A stretch of 7,199 nt of DNA. Source: Thioalkalivibrio sp. (lineage in GTDB: Bacteria > Pseudomonadota > Gammaproteobacteria > Ectothiorhodospirales > Ectothiorhodospiraceae). How positions within the stretch are numbered: position 1 is the stretch's first letter; the number at the start of each line of letters is the position of its first letter. The stretch is from contig SKOF01000539.1 in NCBI GenBank assembly GCA_007120155.1, forward strand, positions 1 to 7,199, read 5' to 3'. Made by a program: the position numbers and the translations under genes. This document shows positions 1 through 7,167 of the stretch, piece by piece. The notes below the pieces were generated by a model. It had not been told where the DNA came from and searched no databases. It saw only the letters and a list, made by a program, of their open reading frames with translations.

Positions 1-40
1 CCCGCTTGGACTTTTGAATGAGCAAAACGACCGGATCACC

Positions 41-55
41 CCAGCCCGAGGCTGG
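41..55. other. Small perfect hairpin CCAGCC-CGA-GGCTGG
   Basis: CCAGCC at 41-46 pairs fully with GGCTGG at 50-55 around a 3-base loop. No T-run follows on either strand, so it is not a standard intrinsic terminator. It lies just left of the direct repeats at 71-108 and may belong to the same mobile-element remnant, or to the 3' end of a gene outside the window. Confidence 0.35.
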
Positions 56-70
56 CATGGTGGCCCCAAG

Positions 71-108
71 GTGTAAACCATGTGCCCGGTTTAATGTGTA
101 AACCATGT
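71..108. repeat. Two direct copies of GTGTAAACCATGT, possible transposon end
   Basis: The 13-mer GTGTAAACCATGT occurs at 71-83 and again at 96-108, a 25-bp period. Each copy is followed by a CCGG (after GC in the first copy, directly in the second). Between and overlapping them, GTTTA (89-93) and TAAAC (99-103) form a short inverted repeat. Spaced direct repeats of the TGTnAAnCATGTC type are, from memory, typical of the ends of IS481-like DDE transposons, where they bind transposase. No transposase reading frame can be recognised in the 70 bases to the left; the open frames there are too short to identify. The repeat itself is certain, while its assignment to a transposon end is inference. 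Confidence 0.5.
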
Positions 109-141
109 CCGGCTTGCACAGTGAGGGTGGTGTTCCTTGCC

Positions 142-156
142 ACTTGAGACTTGAGA

Positions 157-157
<1 letters not shown>
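142..157. repeat. Short heptamer tandem repeat ACTTGAG x2.3
   Basis: ACTTGAG is repeated at 142-148 and 149-155 and followed by AC, running up to the hemB stop codon (CTA at 157-159 on the plus strand). In the hemB transcript direction it is a CTCAAGT repeat starting right after the stop. It has the same period as the long 7-bp repeat at the other end of the window but a different sequence. Confidence 0.6.
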
Positions 158-1167
<1,010 letters not shown>

Positions 1168-1176
1168 GCTGCGAAA

Positions 1177-1182
1177 CTCCGG
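1177..1182 (-). promoter_or_regulatory. Ribosome binding site of hemB
   Basis: On the minus strand CCGGAG stands here, with 9 bases between GGAG and the ATG at 1167. It supports the MSQYNGYF start over upstream in-frame ATG codons. Confidence 0.65.
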
Positions 1183-1320
1183 AGGATGGGTGATGCCTGC
1201 GCCGCACGCGGCAGCCACAGGATAGCCGAAGGCCGCCCGCCATGCATGGTGCGATCTTTGTCCGGGCGCCACAGAGCAGCGCCGGTCCGTACCGCGGCGC
1301 GCCATCCCGCTGCAACGCAC

Positions 1321-1347
1321 ATTTCACGATTCCGAGTATGATTTCAC
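1321..1347. repeat. Two ATTTCAC boxes 20 bp apart in the hemB/c-di-GMP gene spacer
   Basis: The 260-bp divergent spacer (1168-1427) contains identical ATTTCAC heptamers at 1321-1327 and 1341-1347, start to start exactly 20 bp, about two helical turns. Between them is a TATGAT (1337-1342) that could be a rightward -10, or CATACT as a leftward one; no convincing -35 goes with either. The area is AT-richer than its surroundings. A pair of in-phase boxes suits a regulator binding site, but no known regulator is recognised. The rest of the spacer shows nothing further. Confidence 0.4.
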
Positions 1348-1427
1348 AGAAATGGGCACCGCTCGTCGGGCGATTCGACCGGCGGCTGGCCGCGGTGCCG
1401 GCGTTGGGCTACTGTTAGCGGATACAA

Positions 1428-3992
1428 ATGGCATTGATAAACAAGGGGATGGGGCCCGGCATGCACCGCATCGTCGTGGTGGAGGAATCAACGACGCTTC
1501 GCTACATCCTGTGCCGGGGCCTGGAAAGGCACGGGTTCGAGCCCGTGGCGTTCGACAGCCCGGCGGCTGCACTGGCGCGGCTCACGGACACTGCCGGGAC
1601 ATCGGACGTGGACGGAGTTCTGCTGGGCTGGTCCGCGGTGCCCGGCGAATCGGCACATCCTCTGCTCGCCTGCCTGAACAAACCCCACAATGCCCACCTG
1701 GCCGTGGTGCTGCTGACACAGGAGTTGGCCGACCCGTTGGTCAGCTGGGTCCAGGAGCGCCGTCTCTCCGCCCTGGTCCCCTGGGACGACCACCACGAGG
1801 TGGGAGGCACCCTGGCGCTCATGCTCAACCCGACCACGGTGGCCCCGGCCCGCTCGGACCGGGGTATCCGGATCCTGCTGGTGGACGACTCCCCCAGCGT
1901 ACGCTTCTTCTATCACCGCCTGCTGAGCCGGGAGGGCTATCAGGTGGAATCCTGCGCGGATCCGGGCTCTGCCTTCGAGCTGGCCACCCGGGGCGAATTC
2001 GACCTGGCCGTGGTGGATCACTTCATGCCCGGGGAGAACGGCGACCGGCTCTGTGCCCGCCTGAGGGCGGACCCGCGGACCGCCCATATGGAGCTGGCGG
2101 TCCTGACCGGCGTCTACAACGACGAGGTGATCCGCAACTGCCTGGAAGCGGGCGCCGTGGAATGCCTGTTCAAGAACGAGGCGGAGAACCTCTTTCTCGC
2201 GCGTATCGGGGCACTCTGGCGATCCATCCTGGCCCACAAGGAGGTGGAAGCCGGGCGTTCCCGCCTGGAGGCCATCCTGACCTCGGCGGGCGACGGGATC
2301 TACGGCGTCGATACCGAGGGCCGCATCACGTTCATCAATCCGACCGCATGCAGCATCCTGGGCATCTCCGGACCGGAGGAAGTCATGGGCCAGTCGGCCC
2401 ACATGCTGTTCCACGCGGTCAATCGCCAGGGACGCCCGGTGCCGCCCGAGAGATGTCCGCTCAGCCGGGCGTATGCCCGGGGCGATGCCCTGGGCAGCTG
2501 GGAGGCGGTGTTCCGGCACCGCTCGGGGCGTCTGATACCGGTGGAGGGCAGTATTCAGCCGCTGGTGGAATCCTACCGGGACAGGGGTTCGGTGGTGGCC
2601 TTCCAGGACATCTCCGAGCGCAATGCAATGGAGGCGCAGCTGCACTGGCAGGCCGAGCATGATGAACTGACCGGGTTGTACAACCGGCGCTACCTGGAAC
2701 GGGCGCTGGAGGCGGAACACGCCCGCTGTCAGGCCACCGGGCTGCAGAGCGCGGTTCTGGTCCTGGATCTTGACCGGTTCAAGTACATTAACGACACGGC
2801 CGGTCACCTGGTCGGCAACACCCTGCTGGTGGATGTATCCCGGCGCCTGCGCGCGCACCTGGGCGAGGAACTGGTCCTGGCCCGGCTGGGCGGGGACGAG
2901 TTCGCCCTGATCCTCCCCCAGACGGACGCTGACGGCCTGAACCGTGTCAGCGAGGCGTTGCGGCGTCTGCTCCATGAAACCGCCTTTCGGGTGGACGAGC
3001 GCAATTACCGGCTGAACATCAGCATCGGGGCCGCCTGGCTGGGGCACGGCAGCGAGACCCCGGCCGATGCGCTCGCCAACGCCGATATCGCCTGCCACGT
3101 GGCCAAGCAGGCCGGAAGCAACCAGTTCCACGTGTGCGAACCCGAGCAGGATGTACGCGCCTTCATGGGGCGGGATCTGGCCTACGTGGATCAACTCCGG
3201 GATGCGCTGGAACGGGACACGTTCGTGCTCCAGTTCCAGCCTATCCTGGCGGTGGCTGCTGGCGGCAGTCGCCGCCCCCGGGAGCAGTACGAGACCCTGA
3301 TACGGCTCAAGGGCGACAATGGCGGTCTGATCCTTCCCGGTGAGTTCATTCCCGTGGCCGAACGCTTCGGCCTGATCCCGGAGATCGACGCCAGGGTGGT
3401 GGCGCGTGCGCTACGGGAACTCCGTGCCCTGCAGGCCGACGGTCGCAACGTGGTCCTGAACGTCAACCTGTCGGGCCGCACCCTGGGCGACCCGGGGACC
3501 CTGAAGCGCATCCAGGAAATGGTTCGAGCCACCACCGTGGACCGTACCTGCCTGGTCTTCGAGATCACCGAGACCAGCGCGATCCTCAATCTCTCCGCCG
3601 CCCGCGAGTTCATCGACACCCTGCGCACCCTGGGCGTGCGCTTCGCCCTGGATGATTTCGGCACCGGATTCTGCTCCCTGTCTCACCTCAAGCAACTGCC
3701 GGTGGACATCGTCAAGTTCGACGGGCAGTTCGTCCGGGATCTGCACAGGGACGATTCGGACCGCACGATGGTGGCCGCCATGAACGACATCGTGCACGCC
3801 ATGGGGCTGACCAGCGTGGCCGAGTTCGTGGAATGCGACGAGGTCCTGCAGATCCTGCGCGGCATCGGGGTCGATCATGTGCAGGGACATTATCTGGGCC
3901 TGCCCGCGGACGAACCGCGGCCGGTGACCCTCCCGGAACCGGCACCCGCGCTGACCGGATTCGAAGACCTGCCCCAGGACAGGCTGCACTAG
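1428..3992 (+). CDS. REC-REC-PAS-GGDEF-EAL cyclic-di-GMP signalling protein
   Basis: Cytoplasmic 854-aa sensor/effector that may make and break c-di-GMP; no signal peptide or membrane segment. Domain 1 (about 13-133) is receiver-like but degenerate: EE at 19-20 stands for the acidic pair, G67 replaces the phospho-acceptor Asp (VLLGWS), and the usual Lys position reads VPW. Domain 2 (148-265) is an intact receiver: D153/D154, phospho-acceptor D197, T227, K249. A PAS domain follows at about 276-398. The GGDEF domain (410-570) has the full GGDEF at 488-492 and DLDRFKYIND at 447-456, but no RxxD inhibitory site at the expected place. The EAL domain (585-835) has ETL at 622-624 yet keeps E622, N680, E712, D742/D743, K763, E799 and Q819, so phosphodiesterase activity is likely. 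The ATG at 1428 has a GGA 5 bases upstream. ATG at 1461 (MHRIVVVEES) also fits, as it begins at the receiver's first strand. Its partner kinase is not in the window. It converges with hemF. Confidence 0.93.
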   Translation: MALINKGMGPGMHRIVVVEESTTLRYILCRGLERHGFEPVAFDSPAAALARLTDTAGTSDVDGVLLGWSAVPGESAHPLLACLNKPHNAHLAVVLLTQELADPLVSWVQERRLSALVPWDDHHEVGGTLALMLNPTTVAPARSDRGIRILLVDDSPSVRFFYHRLLSREGYQVESCADPGSAFELATRGEFDLAVVDHFMPGENGDRLCARLRADPRTAHMELAVLTGVYNDEVIRNCLEAGAVECLFKNEAENLFLARIGALWRSILAHKEVEAGRSRLEAILTSAGDGIYGVDTEGRITFINPTACSILGISGPEEVMGQSAHMLFHAVNRQGRPVPPERCPLSRAYARGDALGSWEAVFRHRSGRLIPVEGSIQPLVESYRDRGSVVAFQDISERNAMEAQLHWQAEHDELTGLYNRRYLERALEAEHARCQATGLQSAVLVLDLDRFKYINDTAGHLVGNTLLVDVSRRLRAHLGEELVLARLGGDEFALILPQTDADGLNRVSEALRRLLHETAFRVDERNYRLNISIGAAWLGHGSETPADALANADIACHVAKQAGSNQFHVCEPEQDVRAFMGRDLAYVDQLRDALERDTFVLQFQPILAVAAGGSRRPREQYETLIRLKGDNGGLILPGEFIPVAERFGLIPEIDARVVARALRELRALQADGRNVVLNVNLSGRTLGDPGTLKRIQEMVRATTVDRTCLVFEITETSAILNLSAAREFIDTLRTLGVRFALDDFGTGFCSLSHLKQLPVDIVKFDGQFVRDLHRDDSDRTMVAAMNDIVHAMGLTSVAEFVECDEVLQILRGIGVDHVQGHYLGLPADEPRPVTLPEPAPALTGFEDLPQDRLH

Positions 3993-4049
3993 TGTCCGCT
4001 CTCGGGATTCAGGCACGCCGGGACGAATCAGCCTTCCCCGCTGCCGTCT

Positions 4050-4961
4050 TCAGACCCAGTCCCTCGGTTTGAGATAATGCGCATACAGGCGCGCCTCGGG
4101 CGTGTCCGGCTCCGGGCGCCAGTTGTAGCGCCAGCGCACCAGGGGTGGCAGCGACATGAGGATCGACTCCGTGCGCCCCCCTGACTGCAGGCCGAACAGG
4201 GTGCCCCGGTCATAGACCAGGTTGAACTCCACGTAACGCCCTCTCCGGTAGAGCTGAAAATCACGCTCTCTGTCCCCGTAGGGCGTGGCCATGCGCCTTT
4301 CCACGATGGGAAGATAGGCATCCAGGTAGTGGTCACCGACGCTTCTCATGAAGGCGAAGCTGCGCTCGAAACCCCACTCGTTCAGATCATCGAAGAACAG
4401 TCCACCGATGCCCCGGGGCTCGTTGCGGTGCTTGAGAAAGAAATACTCGTCACACCACTGCTTGTACCTCGGATAGACCTCCGCACCGAACGGTTCGCAG
4501 GCCTGCCGCGCCACGGTATGCCAGTGCACGCAGTCCTCGTCCCGCCCGTAGTAGGGCGTCAGGTCAAACCCGCCGCCAAACCACCAGATGGGTTCGGAAC
4601 CCTCCTTCTCGGCGATGAAGAAACGCACGTTGGCATGGGAGGTGGGCACATGGGGATTGCGGGGATGAATCACCAGGGACACGCCGGTGGCCTGAAAACG
4701 GCGTCCGGCCAGTTCCGGACGATGGGCCGTGGCCGAGGGCGGCAGATTGTCGCCCATGACGTGGGAGAAATTGATGCCCGCCTGTTCGAACACGCGCCCT
4801 TCCGACAACACCCGGCTGCGCCCGCCGCCGCCTTCGGCCCGGGTCCAGCTGTCCTCGAGAAACGCCCCCTCCCCGTCCACGCCGGCGACACCCCGGCAGA
4901 CGCGCTCCTGGAGTCCGGTGAGATAGTCGATGACAGGGTCGATGGCGGCGTGTTCGGTCAT
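4050..4961 (-). CDS. hemF: Oxygen-dependent coproporphyrinogen III oxidase
   Basis: Soluble enzyme that uses O2 to decarboxylate two propionates of coproporphyrinogen III to vinyls, giving protoporphyrinogen IX. The product is 303 aa against about 299 in E. coli, with near-continuous similarity: EDSW, GGGGRSRVL, FEQAGINFSHV, TSHANVRFF, WWFGGGFDLTP, GIGGLFFDDLN, RRGRYVEFNLV, GGRTESILMS and the C-terminal RDWV. H99, H109, H148 and H178 match the E. coli histidines H96, H106, H145 and H175 reported to bind metal. The start is the ATG giving MTEHAAIDPVIDYL, chosen by family length; the ribosome binding site in front is weak. The frame is open upstream for much longer, but that part is antisense to the hemerythrin gene and unlike any HemF. 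The gene is divergent from the hemerythrin operon over 168 bp, and the stop is 57 bp from that of the c-di-GMP gene. In P. aeruginosa hemF is controlled by Anr and Dnr, which makes the FNR-like site in the shared spacer relevant. Confidence 0.98.
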   Translation of the reverse strand: MTEHAAIDPVIDYLTGLQERVCRGVAGVDGEGAFLEDSWTRAEGGGGRSRVLSEGRVFEQAGINFSHVMGDNLPPSATAHRPELAGRRFQATGVSLVIHPRNPHVPTSHANVRFFIAEKEGSEPIWWFGGGFDLTPYYGRDEDCVHWHTVARQACEPFGAEVYPRYKQWCDEYFFLKHRNEPRGIGGLFFDDLNEWGFERSFAFMRSVGDHYLDAYLPIVERRMATPYGDRERDFQLYRRGRYVEFNLVYDRGTLFGLQSGGRTESILMSLPPLVRWRYNWRPEPDTPEARLYAHYLKPRDWV

Positions 4962-5063
4962 GGCGCGGGCGGTCTGTCCGGAATCGAAGCTGCACGGTAC
5001 CGCCTGCGCGCCGGAATCTCCAGCCCGGGGGCACACCGGATCCGCGCCGGCCGGCGTGCGCGC

Positions 5064-5077
5064 TTGACCGTGATCAT
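5064..5077. promoter_or_regulatory. FNR/DNR-like operator TTGAC-CGTG-ATCAT
   Basis: The 14-mer matches the FNR/Anr/Dnr consensus TTGAT-N4-ATCAA at 8 of 10 fixed positions, one mismatch per half site. Its centre (5070.5) lies about 30 bp before the -10-like TATTCT at 5101-5106, so the site would be centred near -41.5/-42.5, the class II activator position. It sits between divergent hemF and the hemerythrin operon. The spacing favours control of the operon; towards hemF the correctly spaced stretch is GC-rich with no -10. The sequence match is seen; binding is inferred. Confidence 0.6.
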
Positions 5078-5100
5078 GGTTCCCGACCCCGACACTCGGA

Positions 5101-5106
5101 TATTCT
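5101..5106 (+). promoter_or_regulatory. Probable -10 element of the hemerythrin operon
   Basis: TATTCT (4 of 6 to TATAAT) is the most AT-rich spot in an otherwise GC-rich spacer. It is about 30 bp after the centre of the FNR-like site. No good -35 hexamer lies 17 bp upstream, as expected for an activator-dependent promoter. Transcription would begin around 5112, leaving a leader of under 20 bases. Confidence 0.45.
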
Positions 5107-5114
5107 GGCGGCCG

Positions 5115-5120
5115 AGGAGG
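5115..5120 (+). promoter_or_regulatory. Strong ribosome binding site AGGAGG of the hemerythrin gene
   Basis: A full AGGAGG with 9 bases to the ATG at 5130. It decides this start (MHTFSEYLGGDH) over the open frame that extends upstream through the spacer. Confidence 0.85.
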
Positions 5121-5129
5121 AAACCATCG

Positions 5130-5564
5130 ATGCACACTTTCAGCGAGTATCTGGGCGGCGATCATCAGCGCTGCGACGAACTGTTTGCCCTGGCCGAGCA
5201 GGCGGCGGCCGCCCGTGACGCAAAGGCGGCCGACGCCCACACGCGCTTCGTGGACGCCATGGAGCACCACCTGCGCATGGAGGAGGATGTCCTGTTCCCG
5301 GCCTTCGAGGAGGCCGCCGGCAACAGCATGGGGCCGACGGCGGTGATGCGCCACGAGCACGGGCAGATGCGTGAACTGTTCAGGCAGATGGGCGAGGCAC
5401 TGGCAGCCGGGCGTTTCGACGACTATCTGGGAACGTCGGAGACGCTGCTGATCCTGATGCAGCAGCACAACGCGAAGGAGGAGCAGATGCTCTATCCCAT
5501 GACCGACCGCATGCTCGCCGGCCGGCTGGAGGAACTGCTGCTGCAGATGCGGGATCTGCAATGA
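5130..5564 (+). CDS. Hemerythrin HHE domain protein
   Basis: A 144-aa soluble four-helix-bundle protein expected to bind a di-iron centre; such proteins bind O2 or NO or handle iron and nitrosative stress. Likely ligands follow the family order: H12 in GGDHQRCD, H47 with E51 in the HHLRMEEDVLFP helix, H75 (possibly H77) in MRHEHGQMRELF, and H113 with E117 in QQHNAKEEQMLYP. Bridging Glu residues and all histidines are present, so the site looks intact. There is no signal peptide, so it is cytoplasmic. It is the first gene of a three-gene operon; its stop overlaps the next start as ATGA. The FNR-like site upstream suggests induction under low O2 or NO. It is a single-domain member without the N-terminal cysteine domain of YtfE/RIC, so a repair-of-iron-centres role cannot be assumed. 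Confidence 0.93.
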   Translation: MHTFSEYLGGDHQRCDELFALAEQAAAARDAKAADAHTRFVDAMEHHLRMEEDVLFPAFEEAAGNSMGPTAVMRHEHGQMRELFRQMGEALAAGRFDDYLGTSETLLILMQQHNAKEEQMLYPMTDRMLAGRLEELLLQMRDLQ

Positions 5565-5839
5565 GCGAGGTCCTGCTCGATGTCTCGGCACTGGAGGCGC
5601 CCGAACCCCTGCAGCGGGCCGTCGAGGCCGCACGGGGCCTGGGCGACGGGCAGTACCTGCACATGGTCCACCGCATGAAGCCCCTGCACCTCTATCCCTT
5701 GCTGGAGACGCAGGGCTTCGACAGCGACACCCGCCGCAGATCCGACAATTGCGAGGTCTTCATCTGGCGTCGCGACGACGACGCCGCCGCACGGGCCGCA
5801 AAGGCGGCCGCCGCATCCCTGCCCCCCTGGCACGAATGA
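5561..5839 (+). CDS. DUF2249 domain protein
   Basis: A 92-aa cytoplasmic protein. The core (about 5-70) shows the DUF2249 pattern: LLDVSALEAPEPLQRAVEAA, a turn, then a strand followed by HRMKPLHLYPLLETQGF and a final strand ending CEVFIWRR. The fold is thought to resemble the small TusA/SirA type, but the CPxP cysteine of TusA is not present. The last 22 residues are a charged, alanine-rich tail. Its biochemical function is unknown. DUF2249 genes are often beside hemerythrin-like and denitrification or NO-related genes, which matches this context. The ATG overlaps the hemerythrin stop (ATGA) and no good ribosome binding site lies near it, so translation is probably coupled. Confidence 0.85.
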   Translation: MSEVLLDVSALEAPEPLQRAVEAARGLGDGQYLHMVHRMKPLHLYPLLETQGFDSDTRRRSDNCEVFIWRRDDDAAARAAKAAAASLPPWHE

Positions 5840-5843
5840 CGGC

Positions 5844-7079
5844 GTGAACGCGGGCGCGCTCAGTCTTTCACAGACCCCGCCCCTGTGGGCGCCACTGCGC
5901 TTCTTCCTCACCGCGCCGCTGTTTCTTATGGCGGCCGGGCTGACCCTGATGTTCGCCCCCGACGGGCTGTTCACAACCCGCTGGAGCCCGGCGATGCTGG
6001 CGCTCACCCACATGCTGACCCTGGGCTTCCTGGGGATGTGCATGGTGGGCGCGGTCCAGCAGCTGGTGCCCGTACTGGCCGGCGCGCGCCTGCCATGGCC
6101 CGAGGGCTTCAGCCGGGTGCTGTACGGACTGTGGACACCGGGCACGGTACTGCTGGTGGCTGGCATGGGCTGGGGATGGCGGATCGGGCTGCAGTCCGGC
6201 GGCGCGCTCCTGGCTTTGGCGATACTGCTGTTCGTCACCGTATGCGGCCATGCCCTGTGGCGCTCCGGGTCCCGCCACGAGACCATCCCCGCCATGGCGC
6301 TGGCCCTGCTGGCCCTGCTGGGCAGCGCGGCGCTGGTGATCTGGCTGCTGTGGCGATCCGGCTGGCAGGTGCCGCTCGCTCATCCCATGACCCGCCTTCA
6401 CATCGGCTGGGCCTCGCTGGTCTGGATCACGGGACTGATCATGGGGGTCGCCTACCAGGTGGTGCCCATGTTCCAGCTCACCTCGCCCTATCCCGGGTGG
6501 CTGCGTCGAGCGCTGGTGCCGCTGCTGGTGCTCCTGCTGTCCCTATGGAGTCTGTGGCCGTCGGCCTGGCTTTCACTGCTGCTGGCCGCAACGCTGGCGG
6601 CTTTCGGCCTGTGGACACTCCGGCTGCAGCAGCACAGGCGCCGCCGGATACCGGATACCACCCTGGACTTTTGGCGCGTGGCCATGGGCTCGCTGCTGCT
6701 GGCCGTGCTGGCCTGGGTGGTATGGCTCTACCGGCCCGACGCGCGGGTGGAGGTCCTGATCGGAGTGCTGTTCCTGGCCGGCTTCGCCACGGCGGCCGTC
6801 AATGGCATGCTCTACAAGATCGTGCCGTTTCTCATCTGGCTGCACCTCACCAACCGGCGCGGCAGTCAGGCCGGCCTGCCCAACATGAGGCAGATCATCC
6901 CCGAATCCCATGCCCGCCGGCAGTGGTGGTTGTACCTCGCGTCACTGGTGCTGCTGTCACTGACCGTGATGCTGTCACTGCCGCCCTGGCCCGCCGGCCT
7001 GGCCTGGGCGGCCAGTGGAATGTATCTGTTCTGGAACCTGTGGGGGGGTGTGCGGAAGTATCGGGCGTATCGGGGTTAG
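5844..7079 (+). CDS. Polytopic (about 12-helix) membrane protein, heme-copper oxidase subunit I/NnrS-like
   Basis: A 411-aa inner-membrane protein with roughly twelve hydrophobic helices (about 18-38, 49-79, 94-114, 119-140, 148-171, 186-210, 221-240, 243-260, 278-296, 302-330, 362-380, 384-402). A helix motif recurs three times: GAVQQLVPVL (69-78), GVAYQVVPMF (201-210) and GMLYKIVPFL (321-330). The first two helices open with a histidine 20-22 residues before the proline (H56 in LTHMLTLGF, H186 in RLHIGWASL), placed as heme or metal ligands could be; the third has none. This pattern recalls cytochrome-oxidase subunit I-like and NnrS-type proteins, but the histidine set of a catalytic oxidase is not seen. 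The start is GTG at 5844, 4 bp after the DUF2249 stop; a later ATG (residue 29) would cut into helix 1. It is the last gene of the operon. A role in NO or O2 stress is inferred from neighbours only. Family assignment is uncertain. Confidence 0.75.
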   Translation: MNAGALSLSQTPPLWAPLRFFLTAPLFLMAAGLTLMFAPDGLFTTRWSPAMLALTHMLTLGFLGMCMVGAVQQLVPVLAGARLPWPEGFSRVLYGLWTPGTVLLVAGMGWGWRIGLQSGGALLALAILLFVTVCGHALWRSGSRHETIPAMALALLALLGSAALVIWLLWRSGWQVPLAHPMTRLHIGWASLVWITGLIMGVAYQVVPMFQLTSPYPGWLRRALVPLLVLLLSLWSLWPSAWLSLLLAATLAAFGLWTLRLQQHRRRRIPDTTLDFWRVAMGSLLLAVLAWVVWLYRPDARVEVLIGVLFLAGFATAAVNGMLYKIVPFLIWLHLTNRRGSQAGLPNMRQIIPESHARRQWWLYLASLVLLSLTVMLSLPPWPAGLAWAASGMYLFWNLWGGVRKYRAYRG

Positions 7080-7167
7080 TCAGTTGTCAGTTGTCAGTTG
7101 TCAGTTGTCAGTTGTCAGTTGTCAGTTGTCAGTTGTCAGTTGTCAGTTGTCAGTTGTCAGTTGTCAG
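7079..7167. repeat. Perfect 7-bp tandem repeat TCAGTTG, 12.7 copies
   Basis: Twelve exact TCAGTTG units run from 7080 to 7163, followed by TCAG; the preceding G at 7079 also fits the period. The array begins at the last base of the membrane-protein stop codon (TAG, 7077-7079) and no unit has drifted. It is AT-richer than the surrounding genes and non-coding as far as visible. The unit is not self-complementary, so it is not a hairpin terminator, and there are no spacers, so it is not CRISPR. Heptanucleotide repeats of this type are known from several bacteria, including cyanobacteria. Confidence 0.95.

Noticed and set aside
1488..3194. 568-codon minus-strand frame inside the c-di-GMP gene
   Set aside because: The opposite strand encodes recognisable REC, PAS and GGDEF domains; the antisense product shows no domain.
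4006..4029. Terminator between the convergent c-di-GMP gene and hemF
   Set aside because: Only GATTC/GAATC, a 5-bp stem with a long loop and no T-run, can be formed; too weak to call.
4329..5129. Upstream extension of the hemerythrin frame across hemF
   Set aside because: It is antisense to hemF, and the AGGAGG at 5115-5120 together with the family start fixes the real start at 5130.
4962..5633. N-terminal extension of HemF
   Set aside because: HemF homologues begin near MTEHAAIDP; the extension is antisense to hemerythrin and would nearly double the family length.
5220..5810. 13-mer GCAAAGGCGGCCG shared by the hemerythrin and DUF2249 genes
   Set aside because: Both copies (5220-5232 and 5798-5810) encode an alanine-rich AKAA stretch; codon bias in GC-rich DNA explains the match.
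7079..7167. CRISPR array
   Set aside because: The 7-bp units are contiguous with no spacers.
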